A stretch of 64,000 nt of DNA, taken from NCBI GenBank assembly GCA_911728435.2, contig OU452204.1:7130001-7194000 (forward strand). Reading direction: 5' to 3'. The notes beneath the pieces were generated by a model. The model saw only the letters and a list, made by a program, of their open reading frames with translations. It was not told the origin of the DNA and did no database searches. Below are positions 32,501-44,351 of the stretch, one piece after another (positions within the stretch are counted from its first letter, which is position 1; each line of letters starts with the position of its first letter). This stretch comes from Apoderus coryli (Eukaryota; Arthropoda; Insecta; Coleoptera; Attelabidae). The position numbers and the translations under genes are program-made.

Positions 32501-33640
32501 TTCTTTTTACTTCTAACTAAAATAAAAAACCGAATTTTATTTAAAATAATTTTCAACAGACGACAGATAAACTGTCATTAATTCTACTGTGTCTCGACTG
32601 TATACTCTATATCTCCTGTAGTTTTTGATATCCGACTATTTCCAAGTAGATACACACTGAACATCTCACAATTTTAGTTTACCTTAAGAAATATCTAAAC
32701 GATATAACACATATTTCAAAACAACCAGGTAAAACATTAATTTTAAAATACAAATTAATTTTACAAATTGTGGACATGCCACTAAATTATAAATAATTTA
32801 TGACAAAGAGCAAATTGCTTTATTACTCCGACCGTAGGTGTTCTCAAAACTTCACTTAATTGAAAAACAAAGTTCTTAATTATTGTCATTGCAATTTTTT
32901 ACATTATGCAAAATAAAATTATGTTTCAAGCTATAAAACTATAAGTACATACATAAAAAATGACAAATAATGCAACGACATAACTTGGCACCAGGTTCTT
33001 GTCGTTGTGCTCATTTTAATTCCAGATATTAATTATATGCTAGTTTATTTGTTTTTCAAAATACCTGTGTCCGACAACTATTTCTCTTTAACTATGAGTA
33101 CAAAGCACTTATGCAGGTGATTATAAATCTTTCTTTTAAGTGTTTTGTAGCTTGTGTTTTGAAGAAAACATTTAAATGATGAAGATATGATGTTATATGT
33201 AGATATGTAAATTTATACAGGGTGCTACTAACTTTTTACTAATAACATACCTTCATTGGTATAAAGTTTCGTAGACCAAAATATACTTCACAAATGTATT
33301 GTTTTTAACGAAAAAGAAAATATATTTTAAAAAATGCGTAAACCCGGTTAATTTTTAACTGTACCTACAGTAATGATAGATATATTTGCTAAAAAGTAGG
33401 CAAGTAAGTAAGAAAGTTCATGTCCATGGCGTTGCCTGTTCATGGAATATTTCTCATGTACTATAAGAGCAACTAGTTTAAATTCTAATATTCTATGTGC
33501 GTGTTGTATCCTATATATTACGATGTATAATATTATACTATTATTAATAGCAAAAACTAAGAATCAATTTTGTTCCGAAATACCGAGTTTAAATGTTTTT
33601 TTGTAATAAATTAAATTATCATTGAAAATCTTAACAGTAA
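29511..33640. other. long stretch without a recognised gene
   Basis: No frame with a motif. 30180-30420 is less AT-rich than its surroundings (runs such as CCCCATCCCCTTCCTCCACC) but reads as no known protein. 31395-31550 is low complexity (AATA, AATAAATA). 31735 has TATAGGGTGACACAAC and 33215 has ATACAGGGTGCTACTA, both like small-repeat ends. The rest shows nothing. Confidence 0.55.
31395..31550. repeat. AT-rich low-complexity tract
   Basis: Mostly interrupted TAAA, AATA and AATAAT units. Confidence 0.85.
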
Positions 33641-33772
33641 GTTTGGCAACGTCGGTGCCGTCAGTCTGCCATTGTTGTTATTGTATGGATTTTTTTATTA
33701 TGGATATTTATTGATTCCATATTAGTATAAGTGAATATAATTATTATTTACCTTGTGTCTTAAAGTTTTAAA

Positions 33773-33897
33773 ATGCCGAATCGTTGTTGCGTGGTAAATT
33801 GTAAAGGAAATCATGCGAAAGGTGTTAGTATTTTTCGATTTCCGAAATCTGAAGAATTACATTACATTTAAAGTGGATTATTGCAATTCACTAAATT
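33773..33897 (+). pseudogene. THAP-type zinc finger, broken
   Basis: From the ATG at 33773: MPNRCCVVNCKGNHAKGVSI then FRFPKSEELH, the opening of a THAP domain (C2CH zinc finger: C-x(2-4)-C, then the FxFP block). A stop follows at 33871; one frame over, the DNA continues LKWIIAIH, the expected Trp-containing block, then stops at 33897. So one frameshift splits the finger. The last Cys/His pair and the AVPTIF box are absent. THAP fingers occur in host regulators and in P-element-type transposases; with no other domain nearby I cannot choose. Confidence 0.7.
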
Positions 33898-33899
33898 TT

Positions 33900-35560
33900 G
33901 AAACACAAACAACTTACTAATTTCGAAAGCTTTGAAGCATTTTGTAAATTGTTTAATGGGTATATATACAAATAATCTCAGTTCTGGGACTCTTTTTTTA
34001 GGTTTCAACATATTCCAGGGTGGTCAATTATATGGGTTGTTAAAATAAGTGATAATTTAGAAATAAACACATTTTGCCTGAAATGCCTGTATTGACTTAG
34101 GAGGATATTGTAGCCACATAGTTTTAAAGAAACTTAAATGCAATGAATGCAAAACGCTTTTGATTTTTTCAGAAAGTACTTGATAATCACGACAATAAAT
34201 TATGAGATTTTTTCTCAAAAATCATTTTTGACCAAGAGTTATATACAATTATCTAGAGAATCAAAATTGCTTAGCACATTTTCATGGTTGTAGTAGACAT
34301 TCTGCCAAAACAAATGTTACCATTATGCTGAGCAGTATTGTTAATCCTATTATTAAGAATTACTGTGCTAAAATCCTATGATATTACAACATATAGTTGA
34401 ACCTATAATATCCGTTTTATTGGAAGTTTTTCGCTAGAACCAACAGTGTTTGGTTTATTACGTATCAAGTTAGTGAAATTGCATTTTTTCTTGTTAGGGT
34501 TCCACCCTGTATGTGGACTAGTATAATATATCCTGCTAAAAAGATATTGAAAAAAATGTAACTGTATCATTGAAAGTTATTGTTACAGTAAAAAAGTCAT
34601 AGGTAAACTATAAATACGTCTTATGTTATAAGCAGTGGTGGACACATTCTGATTTAAAAAAAAAAACACAAATCAATTATTTTTATATAAAAATCAAAAA
34701 AATCAATGAAAATTTTAGGAAATAGTATAGTATGATCCAGAAGAAGACAATAACTATTGTGGAAACGTCGATAACAGGAAAGGAAAAATGAAAAAAAAAA
34801 TAAATGACAAATTTTAATGGTTTGGTTAAACCAATTTTTACAAATATGAAATAAGGAATTTTAATTTCGGACCCAAGGGAAAAAAAAAGAAATTAAAAAA
34901 AATCATGATTTATTTGATTATTTTAAAATTTATATTATTAAAATGTAATGCTTTGTTCAAAATGATGATGTTTTATTCATCAGCACTTAATTTATTATTT
35001 CTGACTTTATGATTACTATAGAAAAGGCGTCCAAATTAGTATTTTTATATCTTCAATGATAATTAAAAATAATTTGTTTTTCTGTTGTTTTTTTAACTGT
35101 TTTGAGCGTTTTGTGTATTTCGTAGGTTTAATAGGTAGATATTATAAAATATAAATAATATTATAATAATAAGACACCTTGTGTGAATTAAAATTGGAAG
35201 ATTTAGCAAATTTATGGTTTGATTTTAAATATGATTTTTATTAAAAAATCAGTTCATTTAAATAGTGATTTTAATCAATTGATTTAAATCAACGCAACCC
35301 TGTTTATAATGATGGAATATGGAGTCCATATAGAGCAGTTATTATCAAAATCCTGTGACTTTTATCGTAGACTCAAATATGCATCTGCCTCTCTTTATTG
35401 GTAAAATTACGTATATATTATAATTAAATATAGTGACTTATTGAAATATGCTCTCTTACACACTTTATCTTCAGAAAACATTTAATCATTGATAAATAGA
35501 CTGAAAATTAAATAATTGCAACAAGCAAAGATAGTCTATGGATTATTGTTAAATAAAAAT
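33900..35560. other. no gene recognised; possible small element
   Basis: CCAGGGTGGTCAATTAT at 34015 and CCACCCTGTATG at 34502 could be opposite ends of a roughly 500-bp element. 34738-34766 holds a degraded hammerhead-like core. Nothing else supported. Confidence 0.4.
34738..34766 (+). other. hammerhead-like core, degraded
   Basis: CAGAAGA (for CTGAAGA), A, G, ACAAT-AACT-ATTGT hairpin, G, GAAAC, then GTCG as in P1. Confidence 0.3.
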
Positions 35561-35884
35561 GACTCAAAGTCTCCTAGTTGGAGGGCGATGGTTGATAGAA
35601 TAGACTATTAGCTACCAGTACCCAGATAAAGTTGCTACTAACAGTTGCCAGCAGACAGCGAAAGATATCCGCGCAGAAGTGTTTAAAATAATAAGTGGAT
35701 CTCGGTGGATTAACCTCATGCCATATGAGAGAAACAAACTGAATCGTAAAGGTATTGAGTGTTACTAGAAATTAAACAGAGGAAAATCATCCAAAAGTTG
35801 TGGAAGCCCTAAACAGGAAACTCAAAATCAACGTGGACAAAGATCCAGATTTAAATACATATAAGAAAATTAATTAGATGCAAA

Positions 35885-36110
35885 TTTTCGAAGTCTGGAC
35901 CATTGTCTAACCCAGGTTCTCACTGGACACGGATACTTCAAATACAAAATAGATAAAACCGATAATGACTTCTCCTGCTATTTTAATACAAACGATGTGT
36001 GCTGCTTCTGTTTAATTGCCTTAAGTGACAAGTGATAGATTACTGTCTATGGAACCTTTAAACGATTCCAATTCCAAGAATTTCACATAATAAAAGAGGC
36101 TGCAATAAAG
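35885..36110 (+). pseudogene. possible LINE C-terminal (RNase H/zinc-knuckle) remnant
   Basis: Reads TQVLTGHGYFKYKIDKTDND (35925-35985), resembling the LTGHGxFxxYLxKIxxxxxxxC block at the C-terminus of R1/LOA-type LINE proteins, followed by FSCYFNTNDVCCFC and later FKRFQFQEFHIIKEAA. Several stops. The upstream 35570-35880 might be the preceding part but shows no firm motif. Confidence 0.35.
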
Positions 36111-37913
36111 AACCATATCTACAGCAACTAAGTAACTGGTCTGTGGAAATGCAAAGATATGCGGTTCTTTTTCCCCAAAAACATGATACAAAATAATAAC
36201 TCTCTTGTTTAGCTTTTCGCCATTATGAAAATAAGGTTGGTTTAATTGACTTCATACGAATTATGGACTTTTAAATTACTAGATATTTTGTGCAGCTGAC
36301 TCTGGTTTGATTGTTCCTTTAGTTCGAACAATCCATTTTAGAATGTTGTAAACCTTCTTTACCACTGACGGGTGGCGATAATACAGTACTGTTGCACAAA
36401 AGACAGATCAAGTTCCGCTGAGTGTTGTTATTTGATTATATTATTTTTTCAAGTCCATCAGGTAGTGCATACTATGTTGTATTTGAATTTCTTTTTACAT
36501 CTTCTTCATAGATAACTATATCGACATAAAACATAAAATGGATTCCTCCAGAAAAGGAAAACAACATCCGTAAACCTGAGAACTTGTGTGCATATTTCAT
36601 GTGCATGTCAAAAATTATCAAGGTCGGGTAAGGCAACCGCAGCTGGCCAACTTGCGATGGTGAGTGTAAGTTGTCTGAAAAGAAAAAAGAGAAGAAACAA
36701 AACCTTCAATATATTGAGTTCAAGTTCTGAATGCGAATAATGGTATTTAGGAAAACATCTAGATAGGTAGGTAGGTAGGACTAATGTGACATACTGTGTG
36801 GAAATTTGGAGCAATAGTGCGAAACCAAACGATGGACTGTCTGTAAGAATGGCTGGCCAAGTACCATCACTGAATTCAACTGGTGGATGCTCTAGTATTT
36901 CGATTGATACGCAAAGGATTCACAAGGAAGTATAGGTGCGATAACAACGTAAGACATTCTCTAGAAATATCATATCCCAATATTCAGTATTCGCTATTCC
37001 AAACTAGTAAAAAATTAATCGTATCGCCTAGCTATCTGAAATTCGTTCTCCAGATTTCATACAAACATTGTAATATTTAACAAAAACTTTCTTATCCAAG
37101 GACTTTCAAAAATACATAAAATGCAAATGACCAAACATTCATCCATAAATTTCATCCGTCAGCTGTTCAAGCCAGTACTTTCTCTCTCCTACGTTTTCTT
37201 TAACACTAACCTACACCAATTCACATAAAATATTCATGAAAATTTCAACGTGTGGCCAATGCAAAATTTGCCAGTGACATAAAGCTGATATGATTTCAAC
37301 TGAAAATCGTGTGGGGAGAGGGCCGGAAAAAAAGGTGAGTTCAGTGACTTTTATCATCGCAAATGCAACACACACTTACAAACACAAAAACCAAACGGAT
37401 TTGGCAGAAGGCCAGAGTGCAATTCTGCCTAAGTGCCGGATAAGGGCAGAATGCACCAATTGAACACTCATTGTTAAAAATGTGTAACAAGGTATAGACA
37501 ATTAATTTTATGATGCTAGCAAGATACCGTTTTATCAGGTTAGTAAGGAGTTTACCATGGGACACTTACCTAAAATAAAGAATTGCCAATAAGTTTTGTA
37601 ACCAAAACCTGTATAGTCGTACAGTAGTACGAGATGGGTAATAACGCGCTATTTTTTAATTGTGGTGAACAATTCTTTTTTGAGGATATAAAGAACACTT
37701 TAACAGATGATTATATAGGACAATCAAAGGTTTACTATTAACAATTTCTTTGATTGACGAAAGACAAAGTCACCTTGATTAACGTGGTGTTGTACGTTTT
37801 GTAGATTAAGATATAGAAATCCTACTTTTATAATAGCATTGCATGAAGCATCTTCTTATGATTAAACCAACGTTATTGTTAAAAAATGTATCAAGACAGT
37901 AACAACCAACCAA
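36111..37913. other. no gene recognised
   Basis: Frames at 36608 (minus), 36883 (plus) and 37341 (minus) lack motifs. Nothing supported. Confidence 0.55.
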
Positions 37914-37921
37914 CTACAAAT

Positions 37922-38512
37922 CAGTGTTGGGTCGAATACTGAAATCTGGTATTCGAATACGAATCCTGGATCCTAAAGTTAGTAGTAATTCGAATACAAA
38001 AAAAAAAAAGTATTTGAATTCCGCTGTATTCGAATACCTGGATTCATTTAAATATGAATCCTTTTTGAATATTCCAAGTAAAAAAAAACATATGCCCCTT
38101 TACGCTTGATTTTTATTTACGTACCTATTTAAGCAATAAAAATATATATAAACAAAATAAAATACTTGAGTAACTAAATTAAAAATAACATTTTTTGATT
38201 TTTATTTCTTAAAGTTAGTACCTACCTAGTTAATACCTACTTATAGTAAATAAAACTAAAAAAAATACTTTGGTACAGATTGAAGATTTATTAGAGCACA
38301 TTAGCACATTCACGGTATAAGTACAAAATAATTTGTTTAGCAAAAAACGCTATCCTTGAAAAATATCTTGTATTCAGAATCCAGAACACCGGAAACTGAC
38401 AAAAAAGTATTCAGTCGAATACTAAAGACCAAATACACAAATGTGTTAGAATAGTAATCGAATACCAGAATAGGATTCAGAATACCGAGTATTCGAATAC
38501 TACCCAAGTCTG
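37922..38512. mobile_element. nonautonomous hAT element, 591 bp, with 8-bp TSD
   Basis: Ends CAGTGTTGGGTCG (37922) and complement CAGACTTGGGTAG (from 38512), a 13-bp inverted end with three mismatches. CTACAAAT occurs at 37914-37921 and 38513-38520. The palindrome GTATTCGAATAC appears near both ends (about 37953, 38028 and 38489), a plausible transposase-binding word. The 61-codon frame inside is not a gene. Confidence 0.92.
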
Positions 38513-38520
38513 CTACAAAT

Positions 38521-39192
38521 ATATGTTTTTAATAATCGTGCAAATTCATTCATTCATATTGTTTCAATGCAGTTATAGGCTGGAGGTGGATGTATAGTTT
38601 TACTTACTCACTTAAGTTACGCCGCTGGTTGTTTCATCAAACGATTAGGCTTGATTTTCCACAAACACAAAAAATAAAACCCAAACAAATGAAAACACAA
38701 GTTTTCTTTTCGTTTTAATTGCGTTGAAATCAAGAACGACTGTACTTCCATTAACGTTGAAGCGGGGCCACATAGAAGATGTTTAGGGAATTGTTTTTAT
38801 TTTGCTTCCATCTTCTACAGTGGTCCACACCTTTCTCTCAGCCTTAATCGCACCCAATATTATAATTAATATTGTTAATATTTAGTTCATTTATCGATAT
38901 CCTACGATGAGATCAAATGCGTCAAACAGGTTTATTCTTCCTTATTGTCCAACACAATAAGTATTAAAACATAAAACACAACTTAATGTTTCCATTTTAG
39001 AGATAATTATTTCGTTTCAACATGCAGATACCTCCTCAACGGGATTTGAAAAATAAAACAGCCACTGTTGCAGAAAGCAAAAGTCCTCAAAAATGTGGAA
39101 AGCCGACATGATATTACTTCAATATAGCTGTTTCAAATTTAGGGCTCCTTTATTCAAATACTTATAATAAATTAACTCGCGAAACTTTCATA
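38521..39192. other. no gene recognised
   Basis: Nothing supported. Confidence 0.6.
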
Positions 39193-39518
39193 ATAGTATA
39201 TTGTGCAACGAACATGAAATGGCGTATATTGGTCATTTCATGTGAGTTCCACACTATACTTTTTCTAGGACCATTTTAATGCTTTTGAATAAATTAAACA
39301 TAATTTTTAAGAAAATATTGGTTTTTCGAAACTTACCCCTGTTGCCGTAAGCCTCAATACGATTCGATCGATACGATTTCCCACTAGTTGCTAGGCAACT
39401 AGTGGGAAATATTTATTGTGCACGGGTAAATGAAAAACAGCATTACAATGTACTACATTTTCAAATCATGATTGAACATAGAATAAAGGCATTTAAAGAC
39501 AGTCGTAGAAAAAGATAT
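39193..39518 (-). repeat. deleted copy of the Tc1-type MITE at 61.4 kb
   Basis: In reverse complement order: GTATATTGTGCAACGAACAT, CATGTGAGTTCCACACTATA, ATGCTTTTGAATAAATTAAA and GAAACTTACC; then, after loss of about 130 bases, ACTAGTTGC, TACAATGTACTACATTTTCA and AAAGACAGTCGTAGAAAAAG. The 92-codon frame at 39402 runs over this repeat and is not called. Confidence 0.75.
39376..39410. repeat. perfect 16-bp palindrome with 3-base centre
   Basis: ATTTCCCACTAGTTGC-TAG-GCAACTAGTGGGAAAT. In the related copies at 61053 and 61667 only one half is present (CCCACTAGTTGCTGGGCAAC), so the second half arose here, at the internal deletion point. Confidence 0.85.
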
Positions 39519-40948
39519 TTATATCTATTTTTTATGACTATGGCTGTATTTTACATCGCGCAAATATCATGCATATTTATTTTTGTAGATATATTGTTTG
39601 AATTAACATTCAAAATGAAATTTGTTTCAATGATAAAATATACAAAATTAATCCTTATTGCTAATGCTAAGAAAGAATAATTATAACAATGTCAAGATGC
39701 ATATCGCGACATCTAGTTTACAAACGATGGCCGGTGACCAGACAACTCAACGCAACTCAGGAATGCAAAACAGAAAGCTTTAGTTACAATTACAAGAGGT
39801 AACAACCAAGTTCAAAATTAAAACAATCTTAGACAAAAGTCATCTTGCCGCCCAATATAAATATATTACATAATTTATTAAGTAACAAAAAGGAATTCTT
39901 AACTCAGTTTTGTTTTCTAAACAAAACTTTTGTTTTCTATTTACAATTAAGAATAATATATATAATTTAAATTAAACCTTGCAGAGTTGTATGACATTTA
40001 AAAAAAATCATGCTGTAGATGAAGATGAACTCGGGGTAGGTAAAGGTAAATGATTCCAACTTTAATGTACGGTACAGATCAATAATAATAATAAAACTAT
40101 AAAATAATTTTTACTAAATGAAACACACAGTCTTATTCAGTATAAATTCACTGTGAGCTACGGACTACTCACATTTATAATCTGTTTTTTTTTTTTCACT
40201 AGATATCGTATTATTGGTATTAAAACTACAGACTATCGTAACTTTGTCCTAGAAATCACATTTGTTAAGCATTTTCCAAATCAAATTACACGATGCTGAG
40301 TTATAATTATTATAATTAGTTTAATTTGTGGAAAATGGTAAAATTTGGTTCATTTACAAATGCTACTGCTAAACGTATGAAGCTGTTTTCGACTAATCAT
40401 TTAAATGATTTAAAAATTGTTCTGAAGAATTAACAAGCATAATAAATTGTCGGAAAATTGCACGTTCCTATTAATAATTAAAGTTGAGGTCAAAATTACT
40501 AGACAAATAATATTCTCTTCTCGATAAATATTACCTAAGGCGTGACAGGAATATAATATAAAATCTTATTTGAATTAGTGGTGCAGGCAGTCCATATCCC
40601 CAAAGTAAATCTAAAATCTCTTTTGTTGTTCGTAACTCGCGAAATATCATCCCAGAAACACTATTTCTTTTGTTCTGGTGTTGCATGTGCATACGCCAAA
40701 ATAAAAATACAAAAAAAGTTCAGCAATATATCATTAAAATTTACAAGGGTGGCTATAAGAGTACTTCGAGGGGATTTAATTATTAATGTACAGTAGGTAT
40801 CTACCTACTTAAGATAAGATGAAAAAAGGATGAAACAAATTAAAATATGCAGGTTTGAAGTTAATATGCAGTTTCTAGAGTGCTTCATAAAAATGTAATG
40901 ACATTCTTGAATACATTTACTGAACATATTTGCTGCTTCGTATTTTTA
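39519..40948. other. no gene recognised
   Basis: AT-rich; nothing supported. Confidence 0.6.
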
Positions 40949-41217
40949 ATAATAATACATTTATTTGCATTCAAATCATAACAACGTACAGATTAAGTCA
41001 GAATATCATAAATACATAATATAATACTGAATTGATATGCAAAATGGAGTTGAAAACAATTTAAAAAAGTTCTAAGCTCAACCCCAAAATTCATAACTTT
41101 AGAACTAAACTTCTAATACGTCCGACCAATAACTGCACTCCTTAGTCATGCCTTTTACTACAATCAAAGTTTACTACTTTCCACAAAAAATCTGAAAAGA
41201 AAAATTAAACAAAAAAT

Positions 41218-44028
41218 CTATTTGAAATTCAAAAGTCGATTCCTGTATTTAAACTTAAAAGCTGTAACCCCTAACTTTTTGAAGTCCTCAGGTATGTTAT
41301 TGTATAGCATATAAATTTGGTAAGTAAATGATCTCTTGAATAATGAAGTTTTGTGAGGCGGGGGCGAAATAAGTCCGCAAAAACGTAAGTTCAACGTATG
41401 AACATCAGTCCTATATTTAATTTTATTAGAGAGGTATGGAGGACGATGGTTATTTATTATATTATGAAATAAAACTAGCGAATGTAGCTTTCTTCGATCC
41501 TGCATGCTCAGCCACATAGCCTCCCTCAACTTGTGCGAAACGGGCTCAAATTTTCTAATTCCATACACGAATCTAAGGCATGATTTCTGAACTTTCTGAA
41601 TTCTGTCTTTATCAGAACAATCTAGGCACGGTCCATACACAACATCACAGAAGTTAAAGTAGCTTAAGACTAAACTATCGGTAAGTTTTTTTTTCAAAGG
41701 TTGTGATAGTAGATGCCTATGGGGATATAACATCTTTAATGACGAATATGCTCTCTGGATATTGATGCTCACATGCTTCTTAAACCGCAATTCGACATCC
41801 AATTCCAAGCCAAGATTTCTTGTTGAAGTTGAGAACTTTAAACTTGAGTGATTTACTTTGATATTCAGTTGCAACTCCAACAAGCGCCTGTTTTTACCAA
41901 AGACAAGAACGTCAGACTTAGAGGTATTGATCATGAGACCGTGCTTTTGAGATAGCTCCACAATTCTGTTAATATCCTCGTTAATATCTTGATTAGCCAG
42001 ATAATAGTCGTCATAAGTAAAGCTGTAGTAAATTTGCCGGTCATCCGCATATATATGCTCCTTGCAATGCTTTAGACTTGACCCTATGTAGCATGTGTAA
42101 ATGTTAAACAATAAAGGTGAAAGTATTGAGCCTTGTGGAACTCCACACGTCAGTCTTTCCTTTGAGGATTCCCCATTACTTGTTTGAACAAATTGAAACC
42201 TGTTTTGCAAATAGCTGTGAAAGAATCTGATTGACTGTTCAGAAAACCCAACAAATTTCAAAACGGATAGAAGCGTCTCATGATCAATTGTGTCAAATGC
42301 CTTAGAATAATCCAACAGAACAAGCACCGTGCTCTTGCCCTGGTCCGTCGCACGAATTATGTCATCAACAATGTCCAAAAGCGCTGTAGCACAGCTGTAG
42401 CCTGGTCTAAAACCTGATTGATGTTCAGGTATAATACTGTATTTGTTTACATGCGAGAGAATCTGAAGGTACATAATTTTTTCTAAAACCTTTGAAAGTA
42501 CTGGAAGGACACTAATCGGTCTAAGATCATTTATAGAATTTATTGTACTTGTCTTGGGGAAAGGAATTATCTTTGAAACCTTCCATTCATCTGGAAACTG
42601 GCCTTCTAAAATGCAAGAATTTATTATATTTGTTATGTAGGGTAGAATGTGCGGAAGACATAAGACGACCATCTCTAAATTAATCTTATCGGCCCCAGTA
42701 GCTAATGATTTTATATCCAGAATATGCTTTTTTATATCTTCATTTGTAATAGTAAAGAAACTAAAAAAATCCTCGAAATCACACAAAAAATTGTTCCGAT
42801 AAAAATCAACAACAATCGGATCACTAGGTCCTCTGTTTAAAGAATGGCGCAGGAAGTGTTTGTTAATGTCATGTGGATTATTCAAAATTTCCGGGATAGT
42901 CAGCGATGCTTGTTTATTGTGTATATCTAGCTCTCTCAGTTTTTTCCAAAGCTCCTTAGCATTGCCGCCCCCGTTATGATTATTAATGACAAAAAATTCA
43001 AGATAAGCTTTCTTTTCTGCTCTAATTGAAATATTAGTTTGATTACGAATTCTTTTGTAGTCAGACCAATGCACAAGGTTTTTGGTTCTTTTGTATTTTA
43101 AGAAAGCTTTTTCCTTGAGTTTGATCAACAAACGTACATTATCCGTCAGCCAAGGAGCCCTGGGCCCTGAAAATCTTACAGTTTTCAGCGGAGCCAAAAC
43201 ATCAAAAATATTATAAAGCATTTGATTAAAATAGCTAATTTTAACATTAATATCCTGAGTGTAAATTATAGTATCGAACGGTGAAATCTGCAAAAATTCT
43301 TCCAACAAATCCCGGTCAATATTCTTTAAGTTTCTAGAAGTTACTTCTCTACAACCGCGTTTCGTCTCCCGTCCCCCGAGTTTGCAAAAAACTAACGAAT
43401 GATCCGAAATGTCACTCATCTCTCTCGTACCGCACATATCGTATTTCAAATCTGAAGGAATTAATATTATGTCCAACAAAGTACTAGAGGATGCCGTTAC
43501 TCTGGTCGGTTCAGAAACTATTTGTTTTAGATTAAATGATTCAATGTATTCGTTAAACATAGTAGCAGAATGACCTTCAGTGTCAAGAAGATTAATATTA
43601 ATATCGCCGCCACAAATCAGCCTATCGCACTCCACAATATATTGTGAAATTGAGTCCTCAAACACATTAACGAAATCCGAAAAGCTACCCCTAGGCGGCC
43701 GGTATAGTGAACCAATTATGTAAGTAACTTTGCAAATTCTGAGCTTTATCCATACTTGTTCAAGCGCGTCCTCCATGGTGGAGTATATAATGTCATACTC
43801 TATACCTTCTCTCACATATAAGCCCACACCTCCGCCTCTCGAACTTCTATCCCTCCTGACAAAATTATAGCCGTCAATGTTTATAGCATGGCTGGAGATA
43901 ACATCTGACAACCATGTCTCCGAAACACCCATAATGTCATACAACTCTCTATTTAAAAGTTGTTTGATATCCGAGAAATGGCCAGTCAAAGATCTGGCAT
44001 TCATAAAGGCTACAGTTAAGTTGTTCAT
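41218..44028 (-). CDS. LINE ORF2: endonuclease and reverse transcriptase
   Basis: Intact: 942 codons from the Met at 44046; I prefer the Met at 44028 (MNNLTVAFMNARSL), where family similarity starts. APE endonuclease, about residues 1-225: NARSL, SETWL (catalytic Glu), SLYRPPRG, CGGDININLL and DISDHSLV (catalytic Asp-His). RT, about 470-740: KIIPFPKT...NDLRPISVLPVLSKVLE, HQSGFRPGYSCATALLD, LVLLDYSKAFDTIDHE (Asp), CGVPQGSILSPLLFN, and IYADDRQIYYSF (catalytic YADD). The C-terminal part has FNFCDVVYGPCL, VQKSCLRFVYGIRKFEPVSH and ends FKYRNRLLNFK. It nicks the target and copies the element RNA there. All catalytic residues are visible, so the protein could be functional. It carries no RNase H. 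Confidence 0.95.
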   Translation of the reverse strand: MNNLTVAFMNARSLTGHFSDIKQLLNRELYDIMGVSETWLSDVISSHAINIDGYNFVRRDRSSRGGGVGLYVREGIEYDIIYSTMEDALEQVWIKLRICKVTYIIGSLYRPPRGSFSDFVNVFEDSISQYIVECDRLICGGDININLLDTEGHSATMFNEYIESFNLKQIVSEPTRVTASSSTLLDIILIPSDLKYDMCGTREMSDISDHSLVFCKLGGRETKRGCREVTSRNLKNIDRDLLEEFLQISPFDTIIYTQDINVKISYFNQMLYNIFDVLAPLKTVRFSGPRAPWLTDNVRLLIKLKEKAFLKYKRTKNLVHWSDYKRIRNQTNISIRAEKKAYLEFFVINNHNGGGNAKELWKKLRELDIHNKQASLTIPEILNNPHDINKHFLRHSLNRGPSDPIVVDFYRNNFLCDFEDFFSFFTITNEDIKKHILDIKSLATGADKINLEMVVLCLPHILPYITNIINSCILEGQFPDEWKVSKIIPFPKTSTINSINDLRPISVLPVLSKVLEKIMYLQILSHVNKYSIIPEHQSGFRPGYSCATALLDIVDDIIRATDQGKSTVLVLLDYSKAFDTIDHETLLSVLKFVGFSEQSIRFFHSYLQNRFQFVQTSNGESSKERLTCGVPQGSILSPLLFNIYTCYIGSSLKHCKEHIYADDRQIYYSFTYDDYYLANQDINEDINRIVELSQKHGLMINTSKSDVLVFGKNRRLLELQLNIKVNHSSLKFSTSTRNLGLELDVELRFKKHVSINIQRAYSSLKMLYPHRHLLSQPLKKKLTDSLVLSYFNFCDVVYGPCLDCSDKDRIQKVQKSCLRFVYGIRKFEPVSHKLREAMWLSMQDRRKLHSLVLFHNIINNHRPPYLSNKIKYRTDVHTLNLRFCGLISPPPHKTSLFKRSFTYQIYMLYNNIPEDFKKLGVTAFKFKYRNRLLNFK

Positions 44029-44351
44029 GTTTATGAGAACAAACAAGACAGGAAGATAAAATTAAAAATACTTTTGAATTCTACAAAGATCCAAACTCAA
44101 AGCTAAAATAACTTTAAAAAAAAAAAAATTGATATAGTAATATTCTAAAATTAATTAAAATAAAAAATAGTCTGGCAAAACCATTGGAATGCAATCAAGT
44201 CAAACGTCAAATGGAACGATACAAAAAAAAAAAACAATATGTATATATACTCTAACAAAGAGAAAAAAAATAAATAAATACAAATGAAACTATAAGTTTA
44301 ATTTAAAATACAAGAAAAGGATACATAAAAAGTGCGTACAGTCCGGTACAG

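Noticed and set aside
43877..44059. 60-codon plus-strand frame
   Set aside because: Antisense to the start of the intact LINE ORF2.
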